Positions 45,675-55,400 of a stretch of DNA of 64,000 bases are shown piece by piece. The first letter of the stretch is position 1; each line of letters begins with the position of its first letter. The notes under the pieces are model-generated. The model saw nothing but the letters and a program-made list of their open reading frames with translations, did not search any database and had not been told where the DNA came from. The position numbers were made by a program, and so were the translations under genes. Source of the DNA: Oceanimonas marisflavi. Lineage in GTDB: Bacteria; Pseudomonadota; Gammaproteobacteria; Enterobacterales; Aeromonadaceae. Location of the stretch: the NCBI RefSeq assembly GCF_003049725.1, contig NZ_QAGM01000007.1, forward strand, positions 62,001 to 126,000. Direction: 5' to 3'.

Positions 45675-47156
45675 ATGATGCTTTCACACCTGATGCCCCG
45701 TTTGCTGCGCTCACGCGCCGAAGAAACCGCCCCCCTGCCCATGCCCGCCGAGGTGCGCCTGTTCGACCTGAACATCAGCAACATCAGCCTGCCCGAGGCC
45801 ATGGCCGATCTGATGAGCCGGGCCCGCAGCCACACCCCCTCGCTGGTGAACTTTGTGAATGCCCATTGCTGCAACCTGTCGGTGGAAAACCCCGAATACC
45901 GCAAAGTGCTGCAGCACAGCGACCGGCTGCTGCCCGATGGCAGTGGCGTGCGCCTGGCGCTGAAACTGCGCGGCCTGGGCCTGCGGGAAAACCTCAACGG
46001 CACCGATCTGCTGCCCCATTTGTGCCGGGCCGCCGCCGCCGAGGGCCATGGCCTGTATCTGCTGGGCGGCGAGCCGGGCATTGCCGCCGAGGCGGCGCGC
46101 CGGCTGCAGCTGGCCCACCCCGGCCTGGTAATCGCCGGCACACGGGACGGCTTTTTTACTCAAGAGCAGGAGCCGGCGGTGATTGAGGCCATCAACGCCT
46201 CCGGTGCCGCCATTTTGCTGGTGGCCATGGGCGTGCCCCGTCAGGAGCTGTGGCTGGCCCGTCATCTGCCGGCGCTGAATACTCATCTCAATATGGGGGT
46301 GGGTGGCCTGTTTGACTTCTATGCCCAAAAAGTGAGCCGGGCCCCCAAAGGGCTGCGCCGGCTGGGGCTGGAGTGGACCTGGCGGCTGCTGCAGGAGCCG
46401 GGCCGCATGTGGCGGCGTTATCTGCTGGGCAATCCGCTGTTTGTGTGGCGGGCCTGGCGTGATGCCCGCCAGGCTAGGGCCTGCGCCCGGCCGTCTGCCC
46501 TTGCCCGTCTCAGTGCCGGCTGGCACCGGCTGAGCTGGAAACTGGGCCTGGCCCTGCCACGGCTTGCCAAGCGCAGCCTGGATGCCTCGGTGGCCGCCAC
46601 GGCGCTGGCGTTGCTCAGCCCGCTGCTGCTGGTCACGGCGCTGGCCATTCGGCTGGAGTCCCCCGGTGCCGTGCTGTTTGGCCAGACCCGCATCGGGCTG
46701 AACGGCCGGCCCTTTCGCTGCTGGAAGCTGCGCTCCATGTATCGGGATGCGGAGCAACGGCTGCAGGCGCTGCAACAGGCCGGCACCCTGAGCGGCGAGG
46801 TGCGCTTCAAGATGAAACGGGATCCGCGCATCACGCGAGTGGGCCGGGTGATCCGCAAGCTGTCCATCGACGAGCTGCCCCAGCTGTGGAACGTGCTGCG
46901 CGGTGACATGTCGCTGGTGGGTCCCCGCCCAGCCCTGCCTCAGGAGGTGGCGGCCTACGGCGCCACCGAGCGCCAGCGGCTGCTGGCCACGCCGGGCATT
47001 ACCTGCACCTGGCAGGTGTCGGGCCGCTCCGACATTCCCTTTGCCCGGCAGGTAACCATGGACCGGGAATATGTGTTTAACGGCTCCCTTACCACGGATC
47101 TGCGGCTGCTGCTGAAAACCGTGCCCGCCGTGCTGAGCGGCCGGGGTGCCTACTGA
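45675..47156 (+). CDS. Fused WecG/TagA glycosyltransferase and initiating sugar transferase
   Basis: Residues about 25-245 form a WecG/TagA (GT26) domain (VNFVNAHCCN, PDGSGVRLAL, LLGGEPGIA, NMGVGGLFDFYAQK). Residues about 295-493 form a bacterial sugar transferase (polyprenyl phosphate hexose-1-phosphate transferase) with one membrane segment and intact motifs KLRSMYRDAE, KLSIDELPQLWNVLRG and MSLVGPRPALP. One polypeptide could thus load the first sugar-phosphate on undecaprenyl phosphate and add the second sugar. GGAGG precedes tandem ATGs. The gene has its own sigma-54 promoter. Confidence 0.88.
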   Translation: MMLSHLMPRLLRSRAEETAPLPMPAEVRLFDLNISNISLPEAMADLMSRARSHTPSLVNFVNAHCCNLSVENPEYRKVLQHSDRLLPDGSGVRLALKLRGLGLRENLNGTDLLPHLCRAAAAEGHGLYLLGGEPGIAAEAARRLQLAHPGLVIAGTRDGFFTQEQEPAVIEAINASGAAILLVAMGVPRQELWLARHLPALNTHLNMGVGGLFDFYAQKVSRAPKGLRRLGLEWTWRLLQEPGRMWRRYLLGNPLFVWRAWRDARQARACARPSALARLSAGWHRLSWKLGLALPRLAKRSLDASVAATALALLSPLLLVTALAIRLESPGAVLFGQTRIGLNGRPFRCWKLRSMYRDAEQRLQALQQAGTLSGEVRFKMKRDPRITRVGRVIRKLSIDELPQLWNVLRGDMSLVGPRPALPQEVAAYGATERQRLLATPGITCTWQVSGRSDIPFARQVTMDREYVFNGSLTTDLRLLLKTVPAVLSGRGAY

Positions 47157-47172
47157 GCGCAAGGAGAACATC

Positions 47173-48579
47173 ATGCAAGCCATTATTTTTGCCGACCGGC
47201 GGGGCGACGAACTGTTTCCCCTCAATGAAACTCAGGGTCCGGCGCTGCTGCCGGTAGCCAACCAGCCGCTGCTGCAATACGCCATTGAGGATCTGGCGGC
47301 GGCGGGCATCAGCCACATACTGGTGGTGGCCGCCGATGAACTGCCGCAACTGGAGGCACACTTTGGTAACGGCGAACGCATGGGCGTGCAGCTGGATTAT
47401 GCCCTGTCCCGGGGGGAGGAAGCGGCCGATGCCCTGCTGGCGCGGCTGGCGGGCCGGCTGCAGCCGCCCTTTGTGGCCCTGCGCGGCGACATGCTGCGCT
47501 CGCCCTGCTGCGCTGCCTTTTTGCAGGCCTGTGCCGGTTCTCCCCATGAAACACTGATCCACGCCCGGGCCGGCCGGGCCAACGCCGGCCTGTGCCTGGT
47601 GCGCGACCGGAGCGCGTCTCTGGCCGGACTGAGCTGGCCGCTGGCCCCCTCCGGCGCACACTGGCTGGACCTGCCCGATACCGAAGTGAATGCCGTAGCC
47701 AGTCTGCGCCAGTTGTTCGAAGCCAATATGACCGCCATGGCGCGGGTACTGGCCGATGACAGCGCGCCGGGCTGGCTGGTGGGACCCGGCGTCAAGGCCG
47801 GTCGTCAGTGCCAGCTGGCCGGCAAGGCCGAAGGGCCGGCGCTGCTGAGAGCGCAGAGCCGCACCGAGGCCGGCACTCGCCTGCTGGGAGGCTGTGTGAT
47901 CGGCGAGCGTTGCCTGCTGGATCGGGACTGCCGGCTGCAGCGGGTGCTGGTGCTGCCAAATACCCATATCGGCCCCGGCCAGCAGCTGGCCGACTGCATT
48001 GTCAGCGGTCACTGGCGCATTCCCCTGGCCACCCTCAGGCCCGAGCGCATTACCGACACCGCGGTGCAGGCCAGCCTGGCCCCCACCGCCGGGGCCAGCT
48101 TCTGGCCGGAGCGGCTGCTGGCGCTGGTGCTGCTGGGGCTGTCGCTGCCGTTGTGGCCACTGGCGCTGGCGCTGTCGTTGCTGCGGGCACCGCGCCGGCC
48201 CCGCCTGGAGCGCTGGCTGCCGTCGCTGCGGGCCCCGGCAGAAAGCTTTGTGTGCGCCCGCTTGTTTGCCACTCCGGTGCCGCTGTTGCGTTACCTGCCG
48301 TTGCTGGGGCTGGTGGTGACCGGGCGGCTGCGGCTGTTTGGCGCGGCCCTGACCCCGGCCACCGCTGTGCTGCCCCTGCCCGCCGCCGCTCCCGGCCTGC
48401 TCAGCCCGCAGCTGGTGGAGCTGGACGCCGGTGCTCCGCCGGAAGAAGTGGCGCTGGCGGAGCTGGCGTTCACCACCGAATGCAGCCCCGGCCTGCTGCT
48501 GCGCCGGCTGGCCCGGGCCGCCCGGCTGCTGTGCTCGGCCAGGGCATGGCGTGCTCCACAGGAGCCGGCCCATGACTGA
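47173..48579 (+). CDS. Nucleotidyltransferase-like protein with membrane C-terminus
   Basis: This protein of about 468 residues has an N-terminal NDP-sugar pyrophosphorylase-like fold (AIIFADRRGDELFPL, ALLPVANQPLLQYAIEDL) and left-handed-helix-like repeats (about 225-290). A C-terminal region with a membrane segment (LLALVLLGLSLPLWPLALAL) and RYLPLLGLVVTGRLRLFG recalls a degenerate sugar transferase. The usual GxGxRxxP-type loop is altered, so catalysis is doubtful. It may scaffold or regulate repeat-unit assembly. AAGGAG precedes the ATG at 47173, and the stop overlaps the flippase start (ATGACTGA). Confidence 0.7.
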   Translation: MQAIIFADRRGDELFPLNETQGPALLPVANQPLLQYAIEDLAAAGISHILVVAADELPQLEAHFGNGERMGVQLDYALSRGEEAADALLARLAGRLQPPFVALRGDMLRSPCCAAFLQACAGSPHETLIHARAGRANAGLCLVRDRSASLAGLSWPLAPSGAHWLDLPDTEVNAVASLRQLFEANMTAMARVLADDSAPGWLVGPGVKAGRQCQLAGKAEGPALLRAQSRTEAGTRLLGGCVIGERCLLDRDCRLQRVLVLPNTHIGPGQQLADCIVSGHWRIPLATLRPERITDTAVQASLAPTAGASFWPERLLALVLLGLSLPLWPLALALSLLRAPRRPRLERWLPSLRAPAESFVCARLFATPVPLLRYLPLLGLVVTGRLRLFGAALTPATAVLPLPAAAPGLLSPQLVELDAGAPPEEVALAELAFTTECSPGLLLRRLARAARLLCSARAWRAPQEPAHD

Positions 48580-49864
48580 TGCCATTCTTTCGCGGCCGGT
48601 CATGAGTCTGCTGCTGAGCGCCGGCACCAGCCTGCTGCTGCGCGCCCTGGGGCCGGCCAGCGCCTTTGCCCTGACCCTGCTGCTGGCGCGCCAGCTGGGG
48701 GCCGAGAACACCGGCTATTTTTTTCTGAGCATGACGCTGATCACCGCGCTGGCCATGGTGGCCCGCTGCGGCCTGGATACCGCCCTGCAACGGCTGGTGG
48801 GTCAGGCCGGAGGCTGTCCGCACCGGCTGGCGGGCATTGGCCGGCGGGCCTGGCAAACGGTGCTGCTGCTGGCGCTGCCCCTGACCGGACTGTGCTGGCT
48901 GACGGCCCCGTTGATCGCCGGCGCGCTGCTGCAAAATGCAGATCTTGCCGGGCTGGTGCGGCTGCAGGGGCTGATGATACTGCCGCTGGCGCTGCTGAGT
49001 GTGCATGCCGCCCTGCTCAAGGCGCTGGAATATCCGGCACTGGGCACGGCGCTGGAAGTGACCGCCTGGCCCGCCCTGACCCTGCTGTTGTTGCTGGTGC
49101 TGCCGGTCGCCGGTGAACTGACCGGCCTGGCCGGCCTGTATCTGCTGGCGGTGTGCCTGGCCGCCGCCATCAGTGCCCGGCTGGTGGCGCGCCGACTGCC
49201 GGCCACCCGGCAGGTTACCGCCCTGCCCTGGCGCACCCTCTGGCAGCGCGCCCTGCCGCTGGCGGGAGTGGATCTGATGAACTTCGCCCTGCTGTGGCTG
49301 CCCTTTCTGCTGCTGCCGCTGCTGGCCAATGCCGCCGAGGCGGGCGTCTACAACGTCAGTCACCGGCTGGCGGCCCTGCCCGGCCTGCTGATGCCGGTGT
49401 GCGCCGCCATCACCTCGGTGCGCTTTGCCCGTTACTGGCAGCAGGGAAACACCGCGGCCCTGAGCCGGCTGGCGGGACACAGCACCCGGCTGATGACGTT
49501 GCTGGCGCTGCCGCCGGTGTTGCTGATGCTGGGCCTGCCCGGGCCGCTGCTGGGGCTGTTTGGTGAGGAATTTGTGGCCGGGGCCGGGCCGCTGGCGGTG
49601 CTGGCGCTGGGTCAGCTGGGGCTGCTGGCACTGGGCCCGGCAGGCTATCTGCTGGCCATGAGCGGCCATGAAAAACAGCTGCGCAACCTGACCCTGATCA
49701 CCACCCTGCTGAGCCTGCCCCTGTGCCTGTGGCTGCTGCCGGCCTTTGGTGCCTGGGGCGCGGCCTGGGTGGTTACCCTGACCCGCCTCGGCAACGCTCT
49801 GCTCTGCGCCCGGCTGGTGCGCCGCCGGCTGCCACTGCCCGGCTGGCTGTTACTGGCTCGGTGA
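48572..49864 (+). CDS. Polysaccharide flippase (Wzx/MATE-like)
   Basis: This protein of about 430 residues has roughly 12-14 hydrophobic segments and the pattern of the polysaccharide biosynthesis (Wzx/RfbX) family (LARQLGAENTGYFFL, GVYNVSHRLAALPG, LLGLFGEEFVAGAGPL). It would flip lipid-linked repeat units for Wzy-type polymerisation. The ATG at 48572 is chosen because it overlaps the upstream stop and follows GGAG; a longer frame to 48431 is a shadow. It closes the exopolysaccharide locus. Confidence 0.83.
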   Translation: MTDAILSRPVMSLLLSAGTSLLLRALGPASAFALTLLLARQLGAENTGYFFLSMTLITALAMVARCGLDTALQRLVGQAGGCPHRLAGIGRRAWQTVLLLALPLTGLCWLTAPLIAGALLQNADLAGLVRLQGLMILPLALLSVHAALLKALEYPALGTALEVTAWPALTLLLLLVLPVAGELTGLAGLYLLAVCLAAAISARLVARRLPATRQVTALPWRTLWQRALPLAGVDLMNFALLWLPFLLLPLLANAAEAGVYNVSHRLAALPGLLMPVCAAITSVRFARYWQQGNTAALSRLAGHSTRLMTLLALPPVLLMLGLPGPLLGLFGEEFVAGAGPLAVLALGQLGLLALGPAGYLLAMSGHEKQLRNLTLITTLLSLPLCLWLLPAFGAWGAAWVVTLTRLGNALLCARLVRRRLPLPGWLLLAR

Positions 49865-49905
49865 GATTCTGCAAACGATTAACGTCTGCTGTAGCTGCCA
49901 CTTTA

Positions 49906-50430
49906 GTCGGCAGAACGTGCGAAGCACGTTTAAACACAGACGCCGCCGGTCATATTGCGCCAGCTAAAGCGGCGCCTACAGTCGGCAGAACGTGCGAAGC
50001 ACGTTTAAACACAGACGCCGCCGGTCATATTGCGCCAGCTAAAGCGGCGCCTACAGTCGGCAGAACGTGCGCAGCACGTTTAAACACAGACGCCGCCGGT
50101 GATATTGCGCCGGCTAAAGCGGCGCCTACAGTCGGCAGAACGTGCGAAGCACGTTTAAACACAGACGCCGCCGGTCATATTGCGCCAGCTGAAGCGGCGC
50201 CTACAGTCGGCAGAACGTGCGCAGCACGTTTAAACACAGACGCCGCCGGTCATATTGCGCCAGCTAAAGCGGCGCCTACAGTCGGCAGAACGTGCGAAGC
50301 ACGTTTAAACACAGACGCCGCCGGTCATGTTGCGCCGGCTAAAGCGGCGCCTACAGTCGGCAGAACGTGCGCAGCACGTTTAAACACAGACGCCGCCGGT
50401 GATATTGCGCCGGCTAAAGCGGCGCCTACA
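49906..50430. repeat. Seven perfect-period 75-bp tandem repeats
   Basis: Seven contiguous units of exactly 75 bp start at 49906, 49981, 50056, 50131, 50206, 50281 and 50356. Each contains an ACGTGCGAAGCACGT or CGTGCGCAGCACG hairpin, a GCCGCCGGC core and a GCGCCAGCTAAAGCGGCGC hairpin of the dispersed repeat family. Units 3 and 7 are identical, as are 1 and 2, suggesting segmental duplication. A lone core lies just before (49889-49905), and the last unit overlaps the stop of the convergent binding-protein gene. Since 75 is divisible by three, a spurious open frame runs through. Confidence 0.95.
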
Positions 50431-51238
50431 GCTGCTCTGTTTCGCTTCGCCATTTATTCACCGCTACGGTCAGATCGGGCTCGGCGGCTACTTGCTGCAG
50501 CAAGTTCGTCAGCTGCTGTTCATTCAGCCTAATCTGGCTCAGCACTGCCATGGCCTGAGGAGCGCTGTCTTCCAGCCCCCGGCGCACCAGGGTGTGGGCC
50601 CGCTCGGTGGTGGGAAAATAGCCCTGATCGTCTTTCAGCCACTTGAGCCGTTCGTTCATCATCACGCTGCCCGGCGACCAGGCGGCGATGACCACCGGCA
50701 ACTGCTGCTCGATGGCGGTGTTCACCAGATGGGTATAGGCCTCGCCCGAGCCGGTGAGCAGCCGGTATTCATCCAGCTGATAACGGGCCAGGGCCTGCTC
50801 GGTAAGCACCAGGCTGCCATGGCCGGGCATCATGCCGATGACCTTGTTACTGCCATAATCACTGCCGGCCAGCTCGCTGATGCTGCTCAGCCCGGCCGAG
50901 GCCGGCACCGCCAGCCCCAGTTTCAGCACAGGGCCGTTGGGGCCGAGATCGTGCAGCTTGTCGAAAAAGCGCTCGGCATGGTGGCGGCTGCTGTCGGGCA
51001 GCCAGGCGGCCAGGCTGGCGTCGGCCTCGCCGGCAGCCAGTTTTGACCAGATTTGCCCCGGCGGCACCTGCTCTACTGTGACGGCAAAGCCGGCCTGCTC
51101 CAGATCCTGACGAGCCAGTTCGGTGGTGACGCGGGCCGAATCCCAGTCGCCACTGAGCAGGCGAATATGCTTTTGCTCGGCGGGAGAGCAGGCGCTCAGC
51201 AGCAGCGCCCCCATCATCAATAAAAGCCTGTGTTTCAT
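50426..51238 (-). CDS. Glycine betaine-type ABC substrate-binding lipoprotein
   Basis: This 270-residue protein has a lipoprotein signal (LLLSACS) and an OpuAC/ProX-like fold (GDWDSARVTTELARQ, ADASLAAWLPDSSRHH, VVIAAWSPGSVMMNERL). The tryptophans in LAAWLPD and IAAWSPG are placed as in the aromatic box that binds quaternary ammonium groups. No permease or ATPase gene is adjacent. Its stop codon falls inside the final unit of the repeat array. Confidence 0.85.
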   Translation of the reverse strand: MKHRLLLMMGALLLSACSPAEQKHIRLLSGDWDSARVTTELARQDLEQAGFAVTVEQVPPGQIWSKLAAGEADASLAAWLPDSSRHHAERFFDKLHDLGPNGPVLKLGLAVPASAGLSSISELAGSDYGSNKVIGMMPGHGSLVLTEQALARYQLDEYRLLTGSGEAYTHLVNTAIEQQLPVVIAAWSPGSVMMNERLKWLKDDQGYFPTTERAHTLVRRGLEDSAPQAMAVLSQIRLNEQQLTNLLQQVAAEPDLTVAVNKWRSETEQL

Positions 51239-51450
51239 TTGAATTTGTCCTCGAATCCAAGGCCCTCAGCATGCCAAAAAATGGCGCGGGAATCATGACC
51301 TGAGCGGGCATTCCATTATTTTTCACCGGCGCTGATCTTTTTTTACTCAAGCTGTGCTAATTTGCGCCGGCCTGCTCATCACCGGCCATTCAAGCACCGG
51401 ACTCGAACAGGTAAAACTTTATTATTATCAATAGCCTGGAATATATTCGA

Positions 51451-52134
51451 ATGCGTCTGTCTGTTCTGCTCAAGGCCGCCCTGCTCTCTTTCACTCTCAG
51501 TGCCTGTGTGGCGCCCCTGCTGACCATGGGGCCGGGCCAGCTGATGTGGGCCATGCTCAAGCCCATGGTGGGACTGGATCCCAATACCACCAACCTGTTT
51601 GAACAGCCGGTAATCAAAACCCGAATGACCAGCCTGCTTGGCCCCCACTACGACACCACCGTCTCGCTGCTGCGTACCGCCGGCGAGCTGCAGCAGCAGG
51701 GCCCGCTGTTCTATCTGGTGTCCCGTACCGCCCAGCAGCCGGACGCCGACAAGGCCGGTCTGGTCTGGAACGCCGACAGCAACCAGCTGTCGGTGCTGCT
51801 GAGCGCCAACGATCAAACCAAGGTGTTCAGTGAGTCACACACCGGCAAGGCCGCGGTCTGGCCCGAGGTGATGCAGGGCTGGCTGACTGAGGCCGCCAAC
51901 CAGCCGGCACAGCCGCTGGGCGGCGCGCTCACTCCCCCTGTGGCTGCACCGGCCGCTGCTCCGCTGCAAAACGAGCTGGACGCCACCCGTGCCCAGTTGC
52001 AGGAAGCGCAAGAAAAGCTGAAGGCGCTGGAAAAGCAGCAGTCTGCAGCAGCCAAAGACACCGGTCAGAATGCATCCCCGCGCACCCGTGAAGATGCCGA
52101 AGCAGCCATGGAAGCCTTATTGAACAAACAGTAA
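51451..52134 (+). CDS. Uncharacterised lipoprotein with C-terminal coiled coil
   Basis: This 227-residue protein has a lipoprotein signal (LLSFTLSACV), a central region starting PLLTMGPGQLMWAMLKPMVG, a Pro/Ala linker and a C-terminal coiled coil (LDATRAQLQEAQEKLKALEK). I recognise no family. It lies between the betaine-binding protein and the riboswitch-controlled operon, and is followed by a small GC hairpin. An envelope location is likely; its function is unknown. Confidence 0.7.
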   Translation: MRLSVLLKAALLSFTLSACVAPLLTMGPGQLMWAMLKPMVGLDPNTTNLFEQPVIKTRMTSLLGPHYDTTVSLLRTAGELQQQGPLFYLVSRTAQQPDADKAGLVWNADSNQLSVLLSANDQTKVFSESHTGKAAVWPEVMQGWLTEAANQPAQPLGGALTPPVAAPAAAPLQNELDATRAQLQEAQEKLKALEKQQSAAAKDTGQNASPRTREDAEAAMEALLNKQ

Positions 52135-52210
52135 TCACATGACGGCAATGTCCCCCGGCTGGAGCCTTGTCATCCGACCCCGGCCTGTGGGAGAATTTGT
52201 TCACGATTCG

Positions 52211-52227
52211 CCCGCCTTTCAGGCGGG
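52211..52227 (+). terminator. Short GC hairpin after the lipoprotein gene
   Basis: CCCGCCTTTCAGGCGGG forms a 7-bp stem with a 3-base loop about 75 bp after the lipoprotein stop and just before the riboswitch. No T-run follows. Confidence 0.5.
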
Positions 52228-52312
52228 TCCGGTACCGGGCAAAACTGTCGAAAGGCGGTGACGCAAAGCTTCTGGCCTAATGGGTTAATCCTATGGCAGC
52301 AGAGCCGCAGCT
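52228..52312 (+). ncRNA. c-di-GMP-I (GEMM) riboswitch
   Basis: The sequence matches conserved GEMM-I elements in order: GGGCAAAAC, a GAAA tetraloop in TGTCGAAAGGCGG, the invariant GACGCAAAGC, then CTGGCCTAAT and TATGGCAGC as the second hairpin. These supply the tetraloop-receptor contact and the junction that binds c-di-GMP. It lies about 145 nt before the start of the hybrid-kinase operon that encodes two GGDEF-EAL proteins. Whether binding turns expression on or off cannot be read reliably. Confidence 0.88.
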
Positions 52313-52455
52313 CCCCAGCAGCACCATCCTGTTGCCGCTGCCCGCAAATCATTCAGAATTTCCCTTTTCCCCAGCAGAACAGGGCGGCAGCCCCCATTGT
52401 GCAAATACGGCACACGGGGATGTGTTTATCATCAGATGACGGAAACAAAACAGCA

Positions 52456-55400
52456 ATGACACTACGCAAAGGCTCTATCGCCTCACGTTTCTTGAAGGTG
52501 ACCCTGATCAGGGCACTTTTTGGCCTGGTCGTGGTGGCGAGTGTCATGTACAGCTCCAATACCATTCTCACCGCCAATAAAGAGCTGGGTCACCACAATG
52601 CCAGCCTGCGCCATACCCTGAACACCCATGGCCTGATCCGCTCTCTGGTCATCAATTCCCAGGGCTTCATCAGCAGCGGGGACCGGCTGTTTCTGAACAC
52701 CTTTTACGATCGTCATCATGAACTCAAACAGGAGCTGGAGCAGCTGCAGCAACTCTGGAGCAAACAACCGGAAAAACTGAGCCGCCTGGCCGATATCAGG
52801 GCCTTGATCGACGACTGGGTCAATCTCAAGATTGAGCCCATAATGATCGTGCAGCAGGGCCTGCATAACAACGAGCAGGCAGATTCAACCTCGCTGGGAG
52901 ACATACTGCTGCTTAACAATGCCTTTCTGGAAAGCCTGAGAGACAAACTGGCGTATCTGGAAACAGAAGAAAAGCGCCAGGTCGCCGAGCAGGTGATACA
53001 GGTCAAGGAAGCGACCGAGTTTGCCCGCACGATATTCATTATCAGCACCCTGGCCCTGATTGCATCGGGCCTGCTGCTGTCACTGTTTGCCACCGCAGGC
53101 ATTACCCGCCGCATGAAGCTCCTGGCCAAGGCGGCCCGGGAGCTGGAGCAGGGCCATCTGGATGTAAAGGTAGAAATAGACTCAAACGACGAAACCGGCG
53201 TACTGGCCCATACCTTCAACCAGATGGTGCGGCGCCTGCGCCATGTGCATGCGGTGGCCAGGGCCACCGCGGAGGAAGATTTCTCCAAGCAGGTAGAGGT
53301 GATGGGTGAGCAGGATAAGCTGGCCCAAGCCATCAATAAAATGTCCGGCAACCTGAAGCACCTGGCCACGGAGCGCAAGGAGCAGGACTGGCTCAAGTCC
53401 GGGCTGGCCGAGCTGCATTATCAGATGCGCCATGAACACGAACTGCAGCCCCTGACCCGGCTGATCATGAACTGGCTGGCCGGCTACCTCCAGGCCCAGG
53501 TTGGGGTGTTTTACCTGGCGGAAGGGGCCAGGCTCAAGCTGATCAGCAGCTATGCCTACAAGCAACGCCGCAATGGCGATAACGAGTTCGGTTTTGGCGA
53601 AGGCCTGATCGGCCAGGCCGCTCTGGAAAAACAGAGCATTCTCTACAGCCGGGTACCGGATCAGCAGCAGCCCCTGACCATCAACAGCGGCATGGGGGAA
53701 ACCCAGCCTGCCGATGTCATGGTGCTGCCGATGATCCATGAAGACAGGGTCGAGGCCGTACTCGCCCTGGGCGTCGATCGCCACTTCAGCGACATTGAGC
53801 GGGAGTTTCTGGAGCGGGTCACCCAGAGCATCGCCATCAGCATTCACGTTACCCGCACCCAGCAGCAGCTGGTGCAACTGCTGGAAGAGTCCAAGCTGCA
53901 GGCGGAAGAGCTGCAAACCCAGCAGGAAGAGCTGAAGGCCGCCAACGAAGAGCTGGAAGAGCATGCCGACATGCTGGCCAGGTCGGAGGCGAACCTGCGT
54001 AGCAAGAGTGACGAGCTGCAGCAGCTGAACAGCGAGCTGGAAGAGCGCACCGAAGAGCTGGAGCGCCAGAAGGCCGAAACCGAGCAAAAAAGCCGTGATA
54101 TCGAGCTGGCCAAGCAGGCGGTGGAGCTGCAGGCCCGGGATCTGTCCCGGGCCAGCCAGTACAAGTCCGAGTTCCTGGCCAATATGTCCCACGAGCTGCG
54201 CACCCCGCTCAACAGCCTGCTGATCCTGTCCCAGTCCCTGGCCAGCAACCGGCAAGGCAACCTCACCGAGGAGCAGCAGGAAGACGCCCGGGTGATCTAC
54301 CAGGGCGGCAAGTCCCTGCTGACCCTGATCAACGACATTCTGGACCTGTCCAAGGTGGAGGCCGGCAAGCTCGATATCCATTTCGAGCCCATGGCCATCG
54401 ACTCCCTGCTCAGCGCGCTGCGTGATCAGTTCAGCCCGCTCGCCAATGACAAGGGCCTGGAGCTTGTCCTGGAGCAGGACAGCGAACTGCCCGGCAGCAT
54501 TTCCAGCGATCCGCAGCGGGTCGAGCAGATACTGCGCAACCTGCTGTCGAACGGCATCAAGTTTACTCATCAGGGCTCGGTCAGCCTGCGGGTACACAAG
54601 CCGGCAAACGACGTGCGTTTCCACAACCCGGACCTGAAGGCCGGCCGGGTGGTCGCCTTTGCGGTCACCGACACCGGTATCGGTATCGCCGACGACCAGC
54701 AGGAAGCGGTGTTTGAAGCCTTTCAGCAGGCGGATGGCTCCACCAGCCGCATCTACGGCGGCACCGGCCTTGGCCTGACCATCTGCCGGGAGCTGGTCCG
54801 GCTGCTGGGCGGTGAAATTCAGCTGCAGAGTGAAGCCGGCAAGGGCAGTACCTTTACCCTCTATCTGCCGCTGGAAGAGGCGTCGGCTCAGGCCATGCCC
54901 CGGGATAACAGCCAGCCGGCACGCCCGGCGCCACCGACCTCCGTTCCCCAGCCCAGGCCGGCCCGGCCCGCCGTCGCCGAGCCGGCACCGGCACCGGTAG
55001 CGCCGGCTCCCGTCGCCATGCCCGCCGGCCCGGCGGACGACAGAGACACACTGACGCCGGGAGACAAGTCGGTGCTGATCATCGAGGATGATCCGGCCTT
55101 TGCCAGAATACTGATCGAGCTGTCCCGCAAGAAGGACTATCGCTGCCTGTCGGCCCTGACCGGCAGCACCGGCCTGCAGCTGGCAGAGGAGTATCAGCCC
55201 AGCGCCATTATTCTGGATCTGGGGCTGCCCGACCTCGACGGCCGCCAGGTGCTGGAGCAGCTCAAGCACAATATCAAGACCCGCCATATTCCGGTGCATA
55301 TCCTTTCGGCCGAAGACAGGAACAACGAGGTACTGCAGATGGGCGCCGTGGGCTTTCTGACCAAGCCGGTCACGGAAGAAGAAATCCATGCCCTGTTCGG

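Noticed and set aside
49906-50430. Possible CRISPR array
   Set aside because: The whole 75-bp unit is repeated with no unique spacers, and no cas genes are present.
49723-50532. ORF with seven 25-residue repeats running through the 75-bp array
   Set aside because: The period is divisible by three, so an open frame is automatic. The ORF begins inside the flippase gene and has no ribosome site, and the units are related to noncoding repeats elsewhere in the window.
52258-52455. Extended N-terminus of the hybrid kinase
   Set aside because: The added residues would be translated from the riboswitch itself and do not resemble a membrane-kinase N-terminus.
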